Assembly: GCA_030619095.1 (NCBI GenBank)
Contig: JAUXCB010000057.1
Coordinates: 1-8,266, forward strand
Reading direction: 5' to 3'
Source of the DNA: Verrucomicrobiota bacterium
GTDB taxonomy: Bacteria; Verrucomicrobiota; Kiritimatiellia; Kiritimatiellales; Tichowtungiaceae
Length of the DNA: 8,266 bases
This document shows positions 1 to 6,534 of the stretch, piece by piece (within the stretch, counting starts at the first letter, position 1; the number at the start of each line of letters is the position of its first letter). The notes under the pieces were generated by a model that was not told the origin of the DNA, searched no databases, and worked only from the letters and a program-made list of their open reading frames with translations. The translations under genes were made by a program, and so were the position numbers.

Positions 1-203
1 CAGGGCAGCGTCCTCGGCAGTGGAGCCGGGAGCTGCAGCATGGCTTTGGCTTTTTCAACCGAAGCGATATTGCGGACTTTAGCTTTTTCCTGCGCTTTGG
101 CCATCGCGTTCATGATGGACGGGATACCGATGGCGGCCAACAGACCGATGATCGCAACAACGATCATGACTTCAACCAGTGTAAAACCTTTTTTATTTTT
201 CAT
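1..203 (-). CDS. pilA: Type IV pilin / pseudopilin, N-terminal part (cut by the left window edge)
   Basis: Only the first 67 residues lie in the window. The start ATG at 203-201 has a good ribosome site (AAAAAAGGA at 219-211, 7 bases upstream). The short basic leader MKNKKG is followed by FTLVE, the classic prepilin peptidase motif: cleavage after Gly6, Phe at mature +1, Glu at mature +5. The hydrophobic helix spans residues 7-30, with the conserved Pro at mature +22 (Pro28). In this family the leader is removed and Phe1 methylated by the prepilin peptidase, and the helix packs into the pilus core. The gene follows pilR on the same strand, as pilA does in Myxococcus and Geobacter, and has its own sigma-54 promoter at 304-320. 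It could equally be a GspG-like major pseudopilin. The reading frame near positions 26-30 is suspicious: the last residues turn proline-rich, whereas the other frame continues as a plausible pilin (see findings). Confidence 0.88.
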   Translation of the reverse strand, partial: MKNKKGFTLVEVMIVVAIIGLLAAIGIPSIMNAMAKAQEKAKVRNIASVEKAKAMLQLPAPLPRTLP

Positions 204-303
204 GTTTTTTTCCTTTTTTATTTTTATTTATTTATTAAACCGGCTTGTGTTTTGTGCTTGGGTCGTTCGTTTTGTGAACCGGTGCTCTTAAGGGCCTCTA
301 AAC

Positions 304-320
304 AAGCAGGCCTTGTGCCA
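304..320 (-). promoter_or_regulatory. Sigma-54 (-24/-12) promoter of the left pilin gene
   Basis: Read on the minus strand the site is TGGCAC-AAGGC-CTGCTT. It has a perfect -24 hexamer, and GG (319-318) and GC (307-306) are exactly ten bases apart, as sigma-54 RNA polymerase requires. The predicted start of transcription is near 294, giving a leader of about 90 bases before the pilin ATG. Sigma-54 control of pilA by PilR is established in Pseudomonas and Geobacter, and a PilR-like activator is encoded just upstream. Confidence 0.8.
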
Positions 321-392
321 GAAGATATTTATTTATATCTGTAATTTCAAGCTAAAAGGTCAACATACTATATCTTGTGTAAATCGGAGATT

Positions 393-404
393 TTTTCATG
401 AAAA
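393..404. promoter_or_regulatory. Palindrome upstream of the pilin sigma-54 promoter, possible activator site
   Basis: TTTTCATGAAAA is a perfect 12-base palindrome centred about 105 bases upstream of the predicted pilin transcription start. Enhancer sites for sigma-54 activators such as PilR usually lie 80-150 bases upstream. The assignment rests only on symmetry and position, and A+T-rich palindromes can arise by chance. Confidence 0.25.
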
Positions 405-478
405 CACACAATTATCGTCTGTTAACAATGTAATTGTTTTCCCCGTTTTTGAGGTTTTCTCAAAAAAGAAAGAGAGGT

Positions 479-553
479 AGCCACCAAGTCACGAAGACTC
501 GAAGGGCAATTCAAAAACAACGTAAATGAAAACCTTCGTGATTCTTGGTGGCT
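479..553. repeat. Imperfect inverted repeat / hairpin element (cttcgtg type)
   Basis: The arm at 479-496 (AGCCACCAAGTCACGAAG) is the reverse complement of 534-553 apart from a two-base insertion in the right arm, giving a stem of about 18 pairs around a 37-base loop. A related TTCGTGG word follows at 561-567. Similar 'ccacgaag/cttcgtgg' intergenic elements occur in many environmental bacterial genomes. It may be a REP- or MITE-like element, and it may also end or stabilise the pilR transcript. It lacks a clear U-tract as a terminator. Confidence 0.6.
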
Positions 554-600
554 TTGAGGCTTCGTGGCAGGAACTCTGATAACCAAATAACTGTCTTTTT

Positions 601-614
601 CCCGAAGCTTCGGG
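601..614. repeat. G+C-rich palindrome after the pilR stop codon
   Basis: CCCGAAGCTTCGGG is a perfect 14-base palindrome ending 10 bases beyond the pilR stop codon (627-625, minus strand). On the minus strand it is followed by A residues, not U residues, so it is not a standard intrinsic terminator for pilR. Its core matches the hairpin at 7371-7386. Confidence 0.5.
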
Positions 615-624
615 GCAAAAGACC

Positions 625-2004
625 CTATTCCCCGTTTTTTTTCTGGGGGAGCTTGCGGTAGAGGGTGGCCAGGCTGATCCCCAGTTCCTCCGCTGCTTTC
701 TCTTTGTCGCCGGCCACGTTATCAATTGTCCGCTGCAGAAATTCGTTTTCTTTGTCGTGCAGGAACGCTTTGAGGGATTTGCCCTTAAACTGGTCGCGGC
801 GGCTGGTGATGACCCCGGAGCGGATTCCAGCTTCAACCGCATCGACGATTTTTGCAGGAAGTGTTTCTTTGGTCAGAGAGCCGTTTTGCGCAAAGGTGAG
901 CGCATGCTGAATGGCGTTTTCAAGTTCCCGCACATTGCCGGGCCAGTTGTAGTTATCCAGAATTTCCTGTGCATTACGGTCCAGCAGGGGAAGCTCGACA
1001 TCGGGGCCGCTTTCTTTCCGCAGGATGTGGTCAATGAGGGGGAGAATATCCTCCGGGCGGGTGCGCAGGGGCGGAATGTCGATGCTGATGACGCTGAGGC
1101 GATAGTAGAGATCTTCGCGGAATTTATCCTGCTCGATGAGACTTTCGAGCTTTTCGTTGGAGGCGGCGATGATGCGCACATCCACTTCGGTGTGGTCGGA
1201 GCCGCCGACTTTCCGGATTTTTTTATCCTGTAGTACGCGGAGGAGTTTGGACTGGATGTCGAGCGGCATCGAACTGATTTCGTCGAGGAAAAGGGTTCCA
1301 CCGTGTGCGGCTTCAAACAAGCCGATTTTTGTGGATGAAGCTCCGGTGAAGGCTCCTTTGACGTGTCCAAACATTTCTGATTCCATCAGCTGGGCGGGCA
1401 GGGCCGCGCAGTTGACGGCCATGAAGGTTTTGTCTTTTCGCGGGCTGTAACGGTGGAGGGCGCGGGCAACCAGCCCTTTGCCGGTTCCGCTTTCACCGTA
1501 GACGAGCACGGTGGTGTTGGTGGGGGCGACGCGCTCGACCATATCGCAGACTTTACGCATGCCGGGGCTCTCGGCGATAATCCCGTCGAGTTTTTCCAGA
1601 TGCACGATTTGGGACTTGAGCGTTTTGTTTTCGGTGAGGGCGTTGTAATATTCCAGCGCACGCTGAACTGTTAGAACCAGTTCGTCCAGTTTGAAGGGTT
1701 TGGTGATGTAGTCGAATGCGCCGTTTTTCATGGCTTCGACTGCGGTGCTGACGGTGCCGTAGGCGGTGAGCATAATCACGCCCATATCGGCATAGGATTC
1801 ACTCGCTTTGCTCAACAGCTCCATTCCGTTAATCGGAGTCATGTTGATGTCGGAGATCATCAGGTCGAATGTTTCGGTCTGAAGAAGCTGCAGGGCTTTC
1901 TCGCCGTCGCCGGCCGGTGTGGTGTCATACCCTTGCCCCGTGAGAATTTTGTTGAGCAGGTTTAAAATGGTCGGTTCATCGTCTACGATCAGGATACGTG
2001 GCAT
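625..2004 (-). CDS. pilR: NtrC-family sigma-54-dependent response regulator, PilR-like
   Basis: This 459-residue protein has the full three-domain architecture. The receiver domain (about 1-120) has acidic Asp8/Asp9, phosphoacceptor Asp52, Thr80 and Lys102. The AAA+ domain (about 140-375) has Walker A GESGTGKG (170-177), the sigma-54 contact loop GAFTGA (217-222) and Walker B around GGTLFLDE (235-242). A Fis-type helix-turn-helix (about 418-455) ends the protein. In this family, phosphorylation drives oligomerisation and ATP hydrolysis that remodels sigma-54 polymerase at -24/-12 promoters. The residue after the Walker A Lys is Gly177 where Glu is usual, a minor oddity. The start ATG at 2004 has a weak ribosome site (TAGGT). 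Its place between a PilS-like sensor and a pilin, and nearby sigma-54 promoters, argue for PilR over NtrC itself. It lies 271 bases after the sensor gene, unusually far for this pair. Confidence 0.93.
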   Translation of the reverse strand: MPRILIVDDEPTILNLLNKILTGQGYDTTPAGDGEKALQLLQTETFDLMISDINMTPINGMELLSKASESYADMGVIMLTAYGTVSTAVEAMKNGAFDYITKPFKLDELVLTVQRALEYYNALTENKTLKSQIVHLEKLDGIIAESPGMRKVCDMVERVAPTNTTVLVYGESGTGKGLVARALHRYSPRKDKTFMAVNCAALPAQLMESEMFGHVKGAFTGASSTKIGLFEAAHGGTLFLDEISSMPLDIQSKLLRVLQDKKIRKVGGSDHTEVDVRIIAASNEKLESLIEQDKFREDLYYRLSVISIDIPPLRTRPEDILPLIDHILRKESGPDVELPLLDRNAQEILDNYNWPGNVRELENAIQHALTFAQNGSLTKETLPAKIVDAVEAGIRSGVITSRRDQFKGKSLKAFLHDKENEFLQRTIDNVAGDKEKAAEELGISLATLYRKLPQKKNGE

Positions 2005-2049
2005 AGTTTACCTATTTCTTATTGTTGAAAAACAGAACGTTATCATTTT

Positions 2050-2061
2050 CGAGAATTCTCG
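2050..2061. promoter_or_regulatory. Palindrome upstream of pilR, possible operator
   Basis: CGAGAATTCTCG is a perfect 12-base palindrome 46 bases upstream of the pilR start codon. Its position would suit a regulator acting on a pilR promoter in this gap. I could not find a convincing -35/-10 or -24/-12 element beside it, so its role is open. Confidence 0.25.
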
Positions 2062-2091
2062 TCTATAGGGAAAGTGCGGGGAATCCAGAGA

Positions 2092-2294
2092 TCAGAGGAC
2101 AGAAGACAGAGGGCAGCGAGAAGGAATGTCCAATAACCAATAACGAATATCCAAATTTCCAAGGCTTGGAAAAATGAATCACACAAGCTCCAAGCATTGG
2201 AAGCTTTTTGGATATTGGATGTTGAGTGTTGGGTATTGGATGTTGACTCTGACCCTTGACCCCTATCTCCTGACCTCAGACCTCAGACCTCAGA
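2092..2294. repeat. Cluster of low-complexity and palindromic intergenic repeats
   Basis: The gap between the sensor gene and pilR is mostly repetitive. It has a purine-rich 'agaggacagaagacagag' stretch (about 2094-2113), an interrupted palindrome TTTCCAAG-g-CTTGGAAA (2156-2172), a similar imperfect one (GCTCCAAGCATTGGAAGC, 2187-2204), 'ttggatattgg' and 'gggtattggatgttg' words (2208-2245) that are roughly inverted copies of 'ccaataacgaatatccaa' (about 2130-2154), and three perfect tandem CCTCAGA units (2274-2294). The last block encodes the C-terminus and stop of the sensor gene. No coding signal is visible. Such element families are common between genes in some PVC and sulfate-reducer genomes; that comparison is from memory. 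Confidence 0.7.
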
Positions 2295-3550
2295 CTGCTG
2301 GCACCTTTCATTCCCTGATCGATATCCATTTGGATGAGATCGTGAATGTCTTTGGGTGAAAATTCCGCATAATCGAGAAAGTTTTGAATCACTTTATCCA
2401 TCCGGACAGACTCCGTGATAATTTGTTGGCACACCTCTGCGCGTTCTGCTTTGACATCTTCTGTGAGTGGTTTTTTCAGGTTGAGTTGAAGTAGCTGTAC
2501 GGCCCCGGAAATGCCGGTGAGCGGGGTCCGGATCTGGTGGGCCATCTCTTTGGCCATATTTTCCGCCGCCTTGATTCGTTCGCTCTGGCGGGTCTGGTCC
2601 TGCAGTCTCAGGAATTGGGAAAGGTCATTGAAGTTGAGGATGCGGGTCTCGACCTGTGTGTTGGGTTTTGCCTGTGCGTTGGGAACCGCCTCGGCGGGCA
2701 GGGTCAGGCACTCGTCTTCCATGCTGACCGGGAAGACCGACCCGTCCGAGCGGCGGAAGTAGTTGGAGGCTCCGCGCAGGTCGGTGTCCGAAGGGTTCAC
2801 TTCAGACGGTTTGAGGTGAATGGAGGAGAGGTTTTTGTCGACCAATCCGGATTCATCACGACCGAGCAGAACGCAGGCGCGGGTATTGGCCATCAGGATT
2901 TTATCATCCGAATCAAGCAGGAGCAGACCGGTTTTTATATTCTCGAAAATACTCTGAGTGATTTCACGGAACTGGGTCTCTTTTTTGCTGATGTAATCGC
3001 ATCGCCGCGAGACATAGGCGCTGGCGACGCCGAAAATGATGAAAATTCCAATACGTAACAGCATCGCCCCCGAGGTGTTGACCAGTTCCAGGGAGCTGCC
3101 GGTTGCCGAATAGTCCATCAGGATGTTCTGTGACATCAGCAGGATGACGAGCGTGTAGGAAACAATGGAAAGCACGGTGATCTGAACCGTCTGTTTGAGC
3201 GGGAGGATGATGCCCGCCGAAAGAATAATCAGCGGATAAAGGAGAATGAGGAAGTCATGGCCCCGGCCCCCGGTGAAATAGACCAGCCCGGAGACGAGTA
3301 CGAGATCCACGAGGAACTGCAGCGGTGCCAGTTGCCGCATTCGATCCTGATTTCGCATCCAGAGCGAGTAGGGAATGGTGATGATATAGGCAAAGGCAAT
3401 GAATGCGTAGAAGGCGATGCCATCCTGTGCGAAGACAAAGGAAAGGAAAATCAAAAAACCGCTGAGGGTCAGCAGGCGTCCGCCCAGCATTCCCATCATA
3501 GCGGTCCACATCGCGGTTCGTACGTTGGATTCCGACAGGCTGTTTTTCAT
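2276..3550 (-). CDS. pilS: PilS-like sensor with membrane, PAS-like and H-box regions but no ATPase domain (truncated)
   Basis: The 424-residue protein has six hydrophobic segments (about 22-40, 45-63, 76-92, 98-118, 122-142, 162-181), like the membrane part of PilS. A PAS-like region follows (about 195-315). The HisKA helix carries AHQIRTPLTGI, with the phosphorylatable His at 338 and Gln in the following position where Glu or Asp is commoner. The dimerisation domain finishes around Phe-Leu-Asp-Tyr (391-394), and the protein ends 30 residues later. The whole ATP-binding domain (N, G1, F, G2 boxes, about 110 residues) is missing. The last six or so residues and the stop come from a tandem repeat. 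The start ATG at 3550 is 15 bases after the pilC stop, so the genes are co-transcribed. Alone it should not autophosphorylate. It may be a decaying pilS, or a sensor that uses another kinase. Confidence 0.85.
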   Translation of the reverse strand: MKNSLSESNVRTAMWTAMMGMLGGRLLTLSGFLIFLSFVFAQDGIAFYAFIAFAYIITIPYSLWMRNQDRMRQLAPLQFLVDLVLVSGLVYFTGGRGHDFLILLYPLIILSAGIILPLKQTVQITVLSIVSYTLVILLMSQNILMDYSATGSSLELVNTSGAMLLRIGIFIIFGVASAYVSRRCDYISKKETQFREITQSIFENIKTGLLLLDSDDKILMANTRACVLLGRDESGLVDKNLSSIHLKPSEVNPSDTDLRGASNYFRRSDGSVFPVSMEDECLTLPAEAVPNAQAKPNTQVETRILNFNDLSQFLRLQDQTRQSERIKAAENMAKEMAHQIRTPLTGISGAVQLLQLNLKKPLTEDVKAERAEVCQQIITESVRMDKVIQNFLDYAEFSPKDIHDLIQMDIDQGMKGASSLRSEV

Positions 3551-3565
3551 AGAGCTTGTTTCTAG

Positions 3566-4651
3566 CTACATCACCAGTTCGGACATCCTGAAGATCGGCA
3601 GGAACATACAGATGACAATCCCTCCGATGATGACTCCGATAAAAACCATCAGCAGGGGTTCGAGGAGGGAGGTGAGCCCTTCAAGCATCGTATCGACCTC
3701 TTCCTGATAGAAATCGGCGAGTTTGCCGAGCATCTCTTCGATTTTTCCGGTCTGCTCACCAGCAGAAAGCATATGAATCAGCATTTTTGGGAACGCGGGG
3801 TTGTTTTCGAGGGTTGAGGAGAGCGTGTTGCCTTCTTCGACGGCAGTACGCGCATCAAGAATCGCACCGCCAACCACCCTGTTTCCCGTGGCGACACCGA
3901 CGATGCCCATGGCCTGAATAATCGGCACACCGCTATTCAGGAGTTGGGCAAACGTGGAGGCGAAACGCGCGATGGCGATTTTCTGTGTCAGGTCGCCAAG
4001 CAGTGGAAACTTCAGCTTGACCGCATCGATTGTGTACGCACCCCCTTTGGTGTTCGCGTAGCGGCGAAAGCCGTAGATGAATGTGATGGTTGCGGCCAAT
4101 ACAATGTACCAGTAGTTGGTGATAAAATTGCTGATGTTAAGAAGCATTTGTGTGGGGCCGGGGAGTCCCTGCCCGAAGCCGCCGAACATATCCGCGAAGA
4201 CCGGAACAATAAAGATAATCAGCAGCGTTGAGATGATCAACGCAACACACATGACCACGGTCGGATACATCATGGCCGATTTTACCTTGCTGATCAGCCG
4301 GTTGGACGCTTCGAGAAAGCCCGCCACCCGGTCGCAGGTTTCGGCCAGCATCCCGCCGGTTTCCCCCGCACGCATCATGTTCACATACAACTCGTCGAAC
4401 ACCTGCGGATAGTCGGCCAGCGCCTCCGAATACATCGCGCCGCCTTCGACCTTCATCCGGACTCCCCCCAGCACATCGCAGAATGCTTTGCGTGTGCTTT
4501 GATCCTGAAGCGCAACAATCGACTGGACCAGCGGCATTCCCGAGGAGAGCATGGCGGAGAGCTGCCGGGTATATACCGGAAGCTCTTTCCTGCGAATGAC
4601 TCCCGCGCCGCGGACTTTCTGCTTTCGTTTTTTCTCGGTTGATTCTGCCAT
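3566..4651 (-). CDS. pilC: Inner-membrane platform protein PilC (GspF family)
   Basis: The 361-residue protein has the duplicated T2SSF fold: the first repeat is about 24-147 and the second 226-350. Each carries the family signature, MRAGETGGML (93-102) and SAGEQTGKIEEML (296-308). Three membrane spans are visible (about 130-151, 177-195, 329-353). Family members sit in the inner membrane, contact the assembly ATPase and feed pilin subunits into the growing fibre. It is somewhat shorter than the usual 400 residues because the N-terminus is brief and highly basic. The start ATG at 4651 has a strong ribosome site (AGGAG at 4661-4657). It lies 43 bases after pilB and 15 before the sensor gene, so the three form one operon. 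PilC and GspF cannot be separated on sequence alone; the pilB-C-S-R-A order favours PilC. Confidence 0.94.
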   Translation of the reverse strand: MAESTEKKRKQKVRGAGVIRRKELPVYTRQLSAMLSSGMPLVQSIVALQDQSTRKAFCDVLGGVRMKVEGGAMYSEALADYPQVFDELYVNMMRAGETGGMLAETCDRVAGFLEASNRLISKVKSAMMYPTVVMCVALIISTLLIIFIVPVFADMFGGFGQGLPGPTQMLLNISNFITNYWYIVLAATITFIYGFRRYANTKGGAYTIDAVKLKFPLLGDLTQKIAIARFASTFAQLLNSGVPIIQAMGIVGVATGNRVVGGAILDARTAVEEGNTLSSTLENNPAFPKMLIHMLSAGEQTGKIEEMLGKLADFYQEEVDTMLEGLTSLLEPLLMVFIGVIIGGIVICMFLPIFRMSELVM

Positions 4652-4694
4652 GAGGGCTCCTGTTTTTTTTCAATATCCAATCGCTTGTTCGTTT

Positions 4695-6404
4695 TTATTC
4701 GCTGGTCACACGGACGACTTCGTCGATGGTCGTAATGCCGTCTCGCACCTTCTGCAAGCCCACTTCACGCAGGGTCGTCATCCCCTTTTCTACGGCGATC
4801 TCACGGATCGCAGTGGCTTCGGATGTTTTTAGAATCATCGCCTTGATGTCGTCGTCAATCAGGAGAATTTCCATTAGCGCACCCCGTCCCTTATAGCCGA
4901 TGCCTCCGCATTTTGGACAGCCGTTGGCCGTGAAGAAGGTGGTGCCCTCGAACCGTTCGGGGTCGAGGTGGTTTCGGCGAAGGATTTCGACGGGCAGGGC
5001 CATCTCTTTTTTACAGAAGGGGCAGAGCTTGCGGTAGAGGCGTTGTGCCTGCGTCATCACCAGCGAGGAAGAGAGCATGAACGGCTCAATTCCCATATAG
5101 GCCATGCGCGCAATCGCGCCAGCGGCATCGTTGGTGTGCAGCGTGCTCAACACCAGATGACCGGTCAGTGCGGCTTGCACCGCGATGGAGGCCGTTTCGG
5201 CGTCACGGATTTCCCCGATCATCACGATGTCGGGGTCTTGACGAAGAATGGAGCGAAGCCCGGCCGCAAACGTCAGCCCGACCTCCGCACGAGTTTGCAC
5301 CTGATTGATGCCGCCCAGCTGATACTCCACCGGGTCTTCAACCGTGATAATATTGACATCCTCTTTGTTCACTTCCTGCAGTGCAGAATAAAGCGTAGTG
5401 GTTTTTCCGCTTCCGGTCGGGCCGGTCACCAGCAACATGCCGTGCGGTTTGGCAACGGCAAATGTCAGGTCTGCAAATGGTTTTGGGTCGAGGCCAAGCG
5501 CTTCGAGGCTGGGTGCCAGCGCGGTTTTGTCGAGAATACGCATGACGATTTTCTCGCCGTGGATGGTGGGCAGGTAACTGACGCGGATATCGACCTCTTT
5601 GCTTAACGCCTTGATTTTGAACCGGCCATCCTGCGGGATGCGCCGCTCGGCGATATCGAGGTTGGCCATAATCTTGATGCGCGAAGAGATGGCCGACTGC
5701 ACCCCTTTAGGTGGGCTGGGGTTTTCGTAGAGAACCCCGTCGACGCGGTAGCGCAGACGGATTTTCTTTTCCATCGGCTCAATGTGAATATCACTGGCGT
5801 GCTTGCGGAGTGCCTCAATCAGGATCGAGTTGACGATTCGGATGACCGGTGCGTCCTCGGCGTTTTCCAGCATCTCATCGAGGTTCTCGTGGCTGGTTTC
5901 GTCTTGACCGACTTCCAGGTCGCTGTCGTCCTCAATATCGCGGAGGATATCCTCAAGCGCCATCGCGGAATCTTTATTCACTATTTCAAGGAGAGCGATC
6001 AGCTCCTTTTCGTCGACGATTACCGGGAAAACCTCATAGTCGATCTGCATTTTGAGGTTTTCGATCCCCATAATATTGAAGGGGTCGGCGACAGCGACGG
6101 TGAGTAACTTTCCGGTTTTGCAGATCGGCAGCATTTTGAGCTGTGCCCAACTTTGTCGCGGAAGCAGGTCGACCAGATCGCCATCGGGCAGGAAGCCAGC
6201 GAGGGTGATCGGGGGCATTTCGAGGTATTGAGCCTTGGCCAGAACAATCGCGCTGTCGGGAACCAGGCCGGCCTCAACGAGGGCCTCTTCCAGTGCAATG
6301 TTTTTGCTGTCGGCCTCTGCGCGCGCCTTGTTGAGTTCCTCGTCAGGAACGGGAAAGCGTTTCAGCAGGACGTCGATCAATGATTTATAGATGGCTTCTG
6401 TCAT
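4695..6404 (-). CDS. pilB: Type IV pilus assembly ATPase PilB (GspE family)
   Basis: This cytoplasmic hexameric ATPase powers pilus extension. I chose the ATG at 6404 (569 residues). A TTG at 6419 is also in frame but lacks a ribosome site and would lie upstream of the predicted sigma-54 transcription start. An MshEN-like N-terminal domain covers about 35-145, followed by an acidic linker (150-185). The ATPase core has Walker A GPTGSGKTT (328-336), the Asp box ITVEDPVEY (353-361), Walker B around IGEIRDAE (396-403) and the His box STLHTNDA (420-427). A zinc-binding tetracysteine CPFC...CPKC (Cys461, 464, 496, 499) is characteristic of PilB/GspE and lacking in the retraction ATPase PilT. The length is normal for PilB. 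It heads the pilB-pilC-pilS operon. GspE is the alternative name, but synteny favours PilB. Confidence 0.95.
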   Translation of the reverse strand: MTEAIYKSLIDVLLKRFPVPDEELNKARAEADSKNIALEEALVEAGLVPDSAIVLAKAQYLEMPPITLAGFLPDGDLVDLLPRQSWAQLKMLPICKTGKLLTVAVADPFNIMGIENLKMQIDYEVFPVIVDEKELIALLEIVNKDSAMALEDILRDIEDDSDLEVGQDETSHENLDEMLENAEDAPVIRIVNSILIEALRKHASDIHIEPMEKKIRLRYRVDGVLYENPSPPKGVQSAISSRIKIMANLDIAERRIPQDGRFKIKALSKEVDIRVSYLPTIHGEKIVMRILDKTALAPSLEALGLDPKPFADLTFAVAKPHGMLLVTGPTGSGKTTTLYSALQEVNKEDVNIITVEDPVEYQLGGINQVQTRAEVGLTFAAGLRSILRQDPDIVMIGEIRDAETASIAVQAALTGHLVLSTLHTNDAAGAIARMAYMGIEPFMLSSSLVMTQAQRLYRKLCPFCKKEMALPVEILRRNHLDPERFEGTTFFTANGCPKCGGIGYKGRGALMEILLIDDDIKAMILKTSEATAIREIAVEKGMTTLREVGLQKVRDGITTIDEVVRVTSE

Positions 6405-6424
6405 AATATCCGAGCCCAATAGTT

Positions 6425-6440
6425 AGCAGAAACGATGCCA
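6425..6440 (-). promoter_or_regulatory. Sigma-54 (-24/-12) promoter of the pilB operon
   Basis: On the minus strand the site reads TGGCAT-CGTTT-CTGCT, with GG (6439-6438) and GC (6427-6426) ten bases apart. It shares the CTGCT -12 half with the pilin promoter. Transcription should start near 6414, only about 10 bases before the ATG at 6404, leaving a short leader with a weak GGA ribosome site. This would exclude the TTG start at 6419. Confidence 0.7.
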
Positions 6441-6486
6441 AGGGCAAAGAAGGACTTTACTATTTCGAACTTCGGATGTTGAAAAA

Positions 6487-6502
6487 CGGTATAGAACCTG
6501 CT
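6487..6502 (+). promoter_or_regulatory. Possible weak sigma-54 promoter of the TPR/MshEN gene
   Basis: CGGTAT-AGAAC-CTGCT keeps the GG-N10-GC spacing (6488-6489, 6500-6501) and the CTGCT -12 half followed by a T-rich tract, but its -24 half matches TGGCAC poorly. Predicted transcription start near 6513 leaves room for the strong AGGAG ribosome site of the gene at 6535. GG-N10-GC alone is common by chance, so this is tentative. Confidence 0.4.
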
Positions 6503-6534
6503 TTTCTTTTCGCACAAGCGAGAGGAGACATTTC

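Larger units (their letters stand above)
204..624. other. Gene-free gap between pilR and the pilin
   Basis: I see no credible gene in these 421 bases. From the pilin side the gap holds an A/T-rich leader, the sigma-54 promoter (304-320), an A+T-rich region with a 12-base perfect palindrome (393-404) and a 7-base inverted repeat (ACAATTA 408-414, TAATTGT 431-437), a long imperfect hairpin (479-553) and a G+C palindrome (601-614) just after the pilR stop codon. The palindromes sit roughly 100-130 bases upstream of the predicted pilin transcription start, a usual place for enhancer sites of NtrC-family activators, but no site is proven. Confidence 0.6.

Noticed and set aside
550..567. TGGCAG near 564 as a plus-strand sigma-54 element
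   Set aside because: The -12 position reads GA in place of GC, and nothing is encoded downstream on the plus strand.
757..1233. A 158-codon plus-strand open frame opposite pilR
   Set aside because: It is antisense to the conserved AAA+ domain; its regularity follows from pilR codon use.
2092..2294. CRISPR array
   Set aside because: The repeats are short, mixed in type and not regularly spaced by unique sequences.
2299..2314. TGGCAC at 2299-2304 as a plus-strand sigma-54 -24 element
   Set aside because: The required GC ten bases downstream is missing (the bases there are TC), and the site lies at the end of the sensor gene with no gene to drive.
2174..2359. A 61-codon plus-strand open frame in the repeat region
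   Set aside because: Its content is translated repeats ('YWMLSVGYWML') running into the antisense of the sensor gene.
4137..4673. A 178-codon minus-strand open frame overlapping pilC
   Set aside because: It is out of frame with the clearly conserved PilC sequence and is arginine- and glycine-rich in the manner of shadow frames.
4968..5606. A 212-codon plus-strand open frame opposite pilB
   Set aside because: It is the antisense shadow of the strongly conserved PilB ATPase core, with no ribosome site or recognisable family.
6405..6419. TTG start of pilB at 6419 (five extra residues)
   Set aside because: No ribosome site precedes it, and it lies upstream of the predicted sigma-54 transcription start near 6414. 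The ATG at 6404 fits better.
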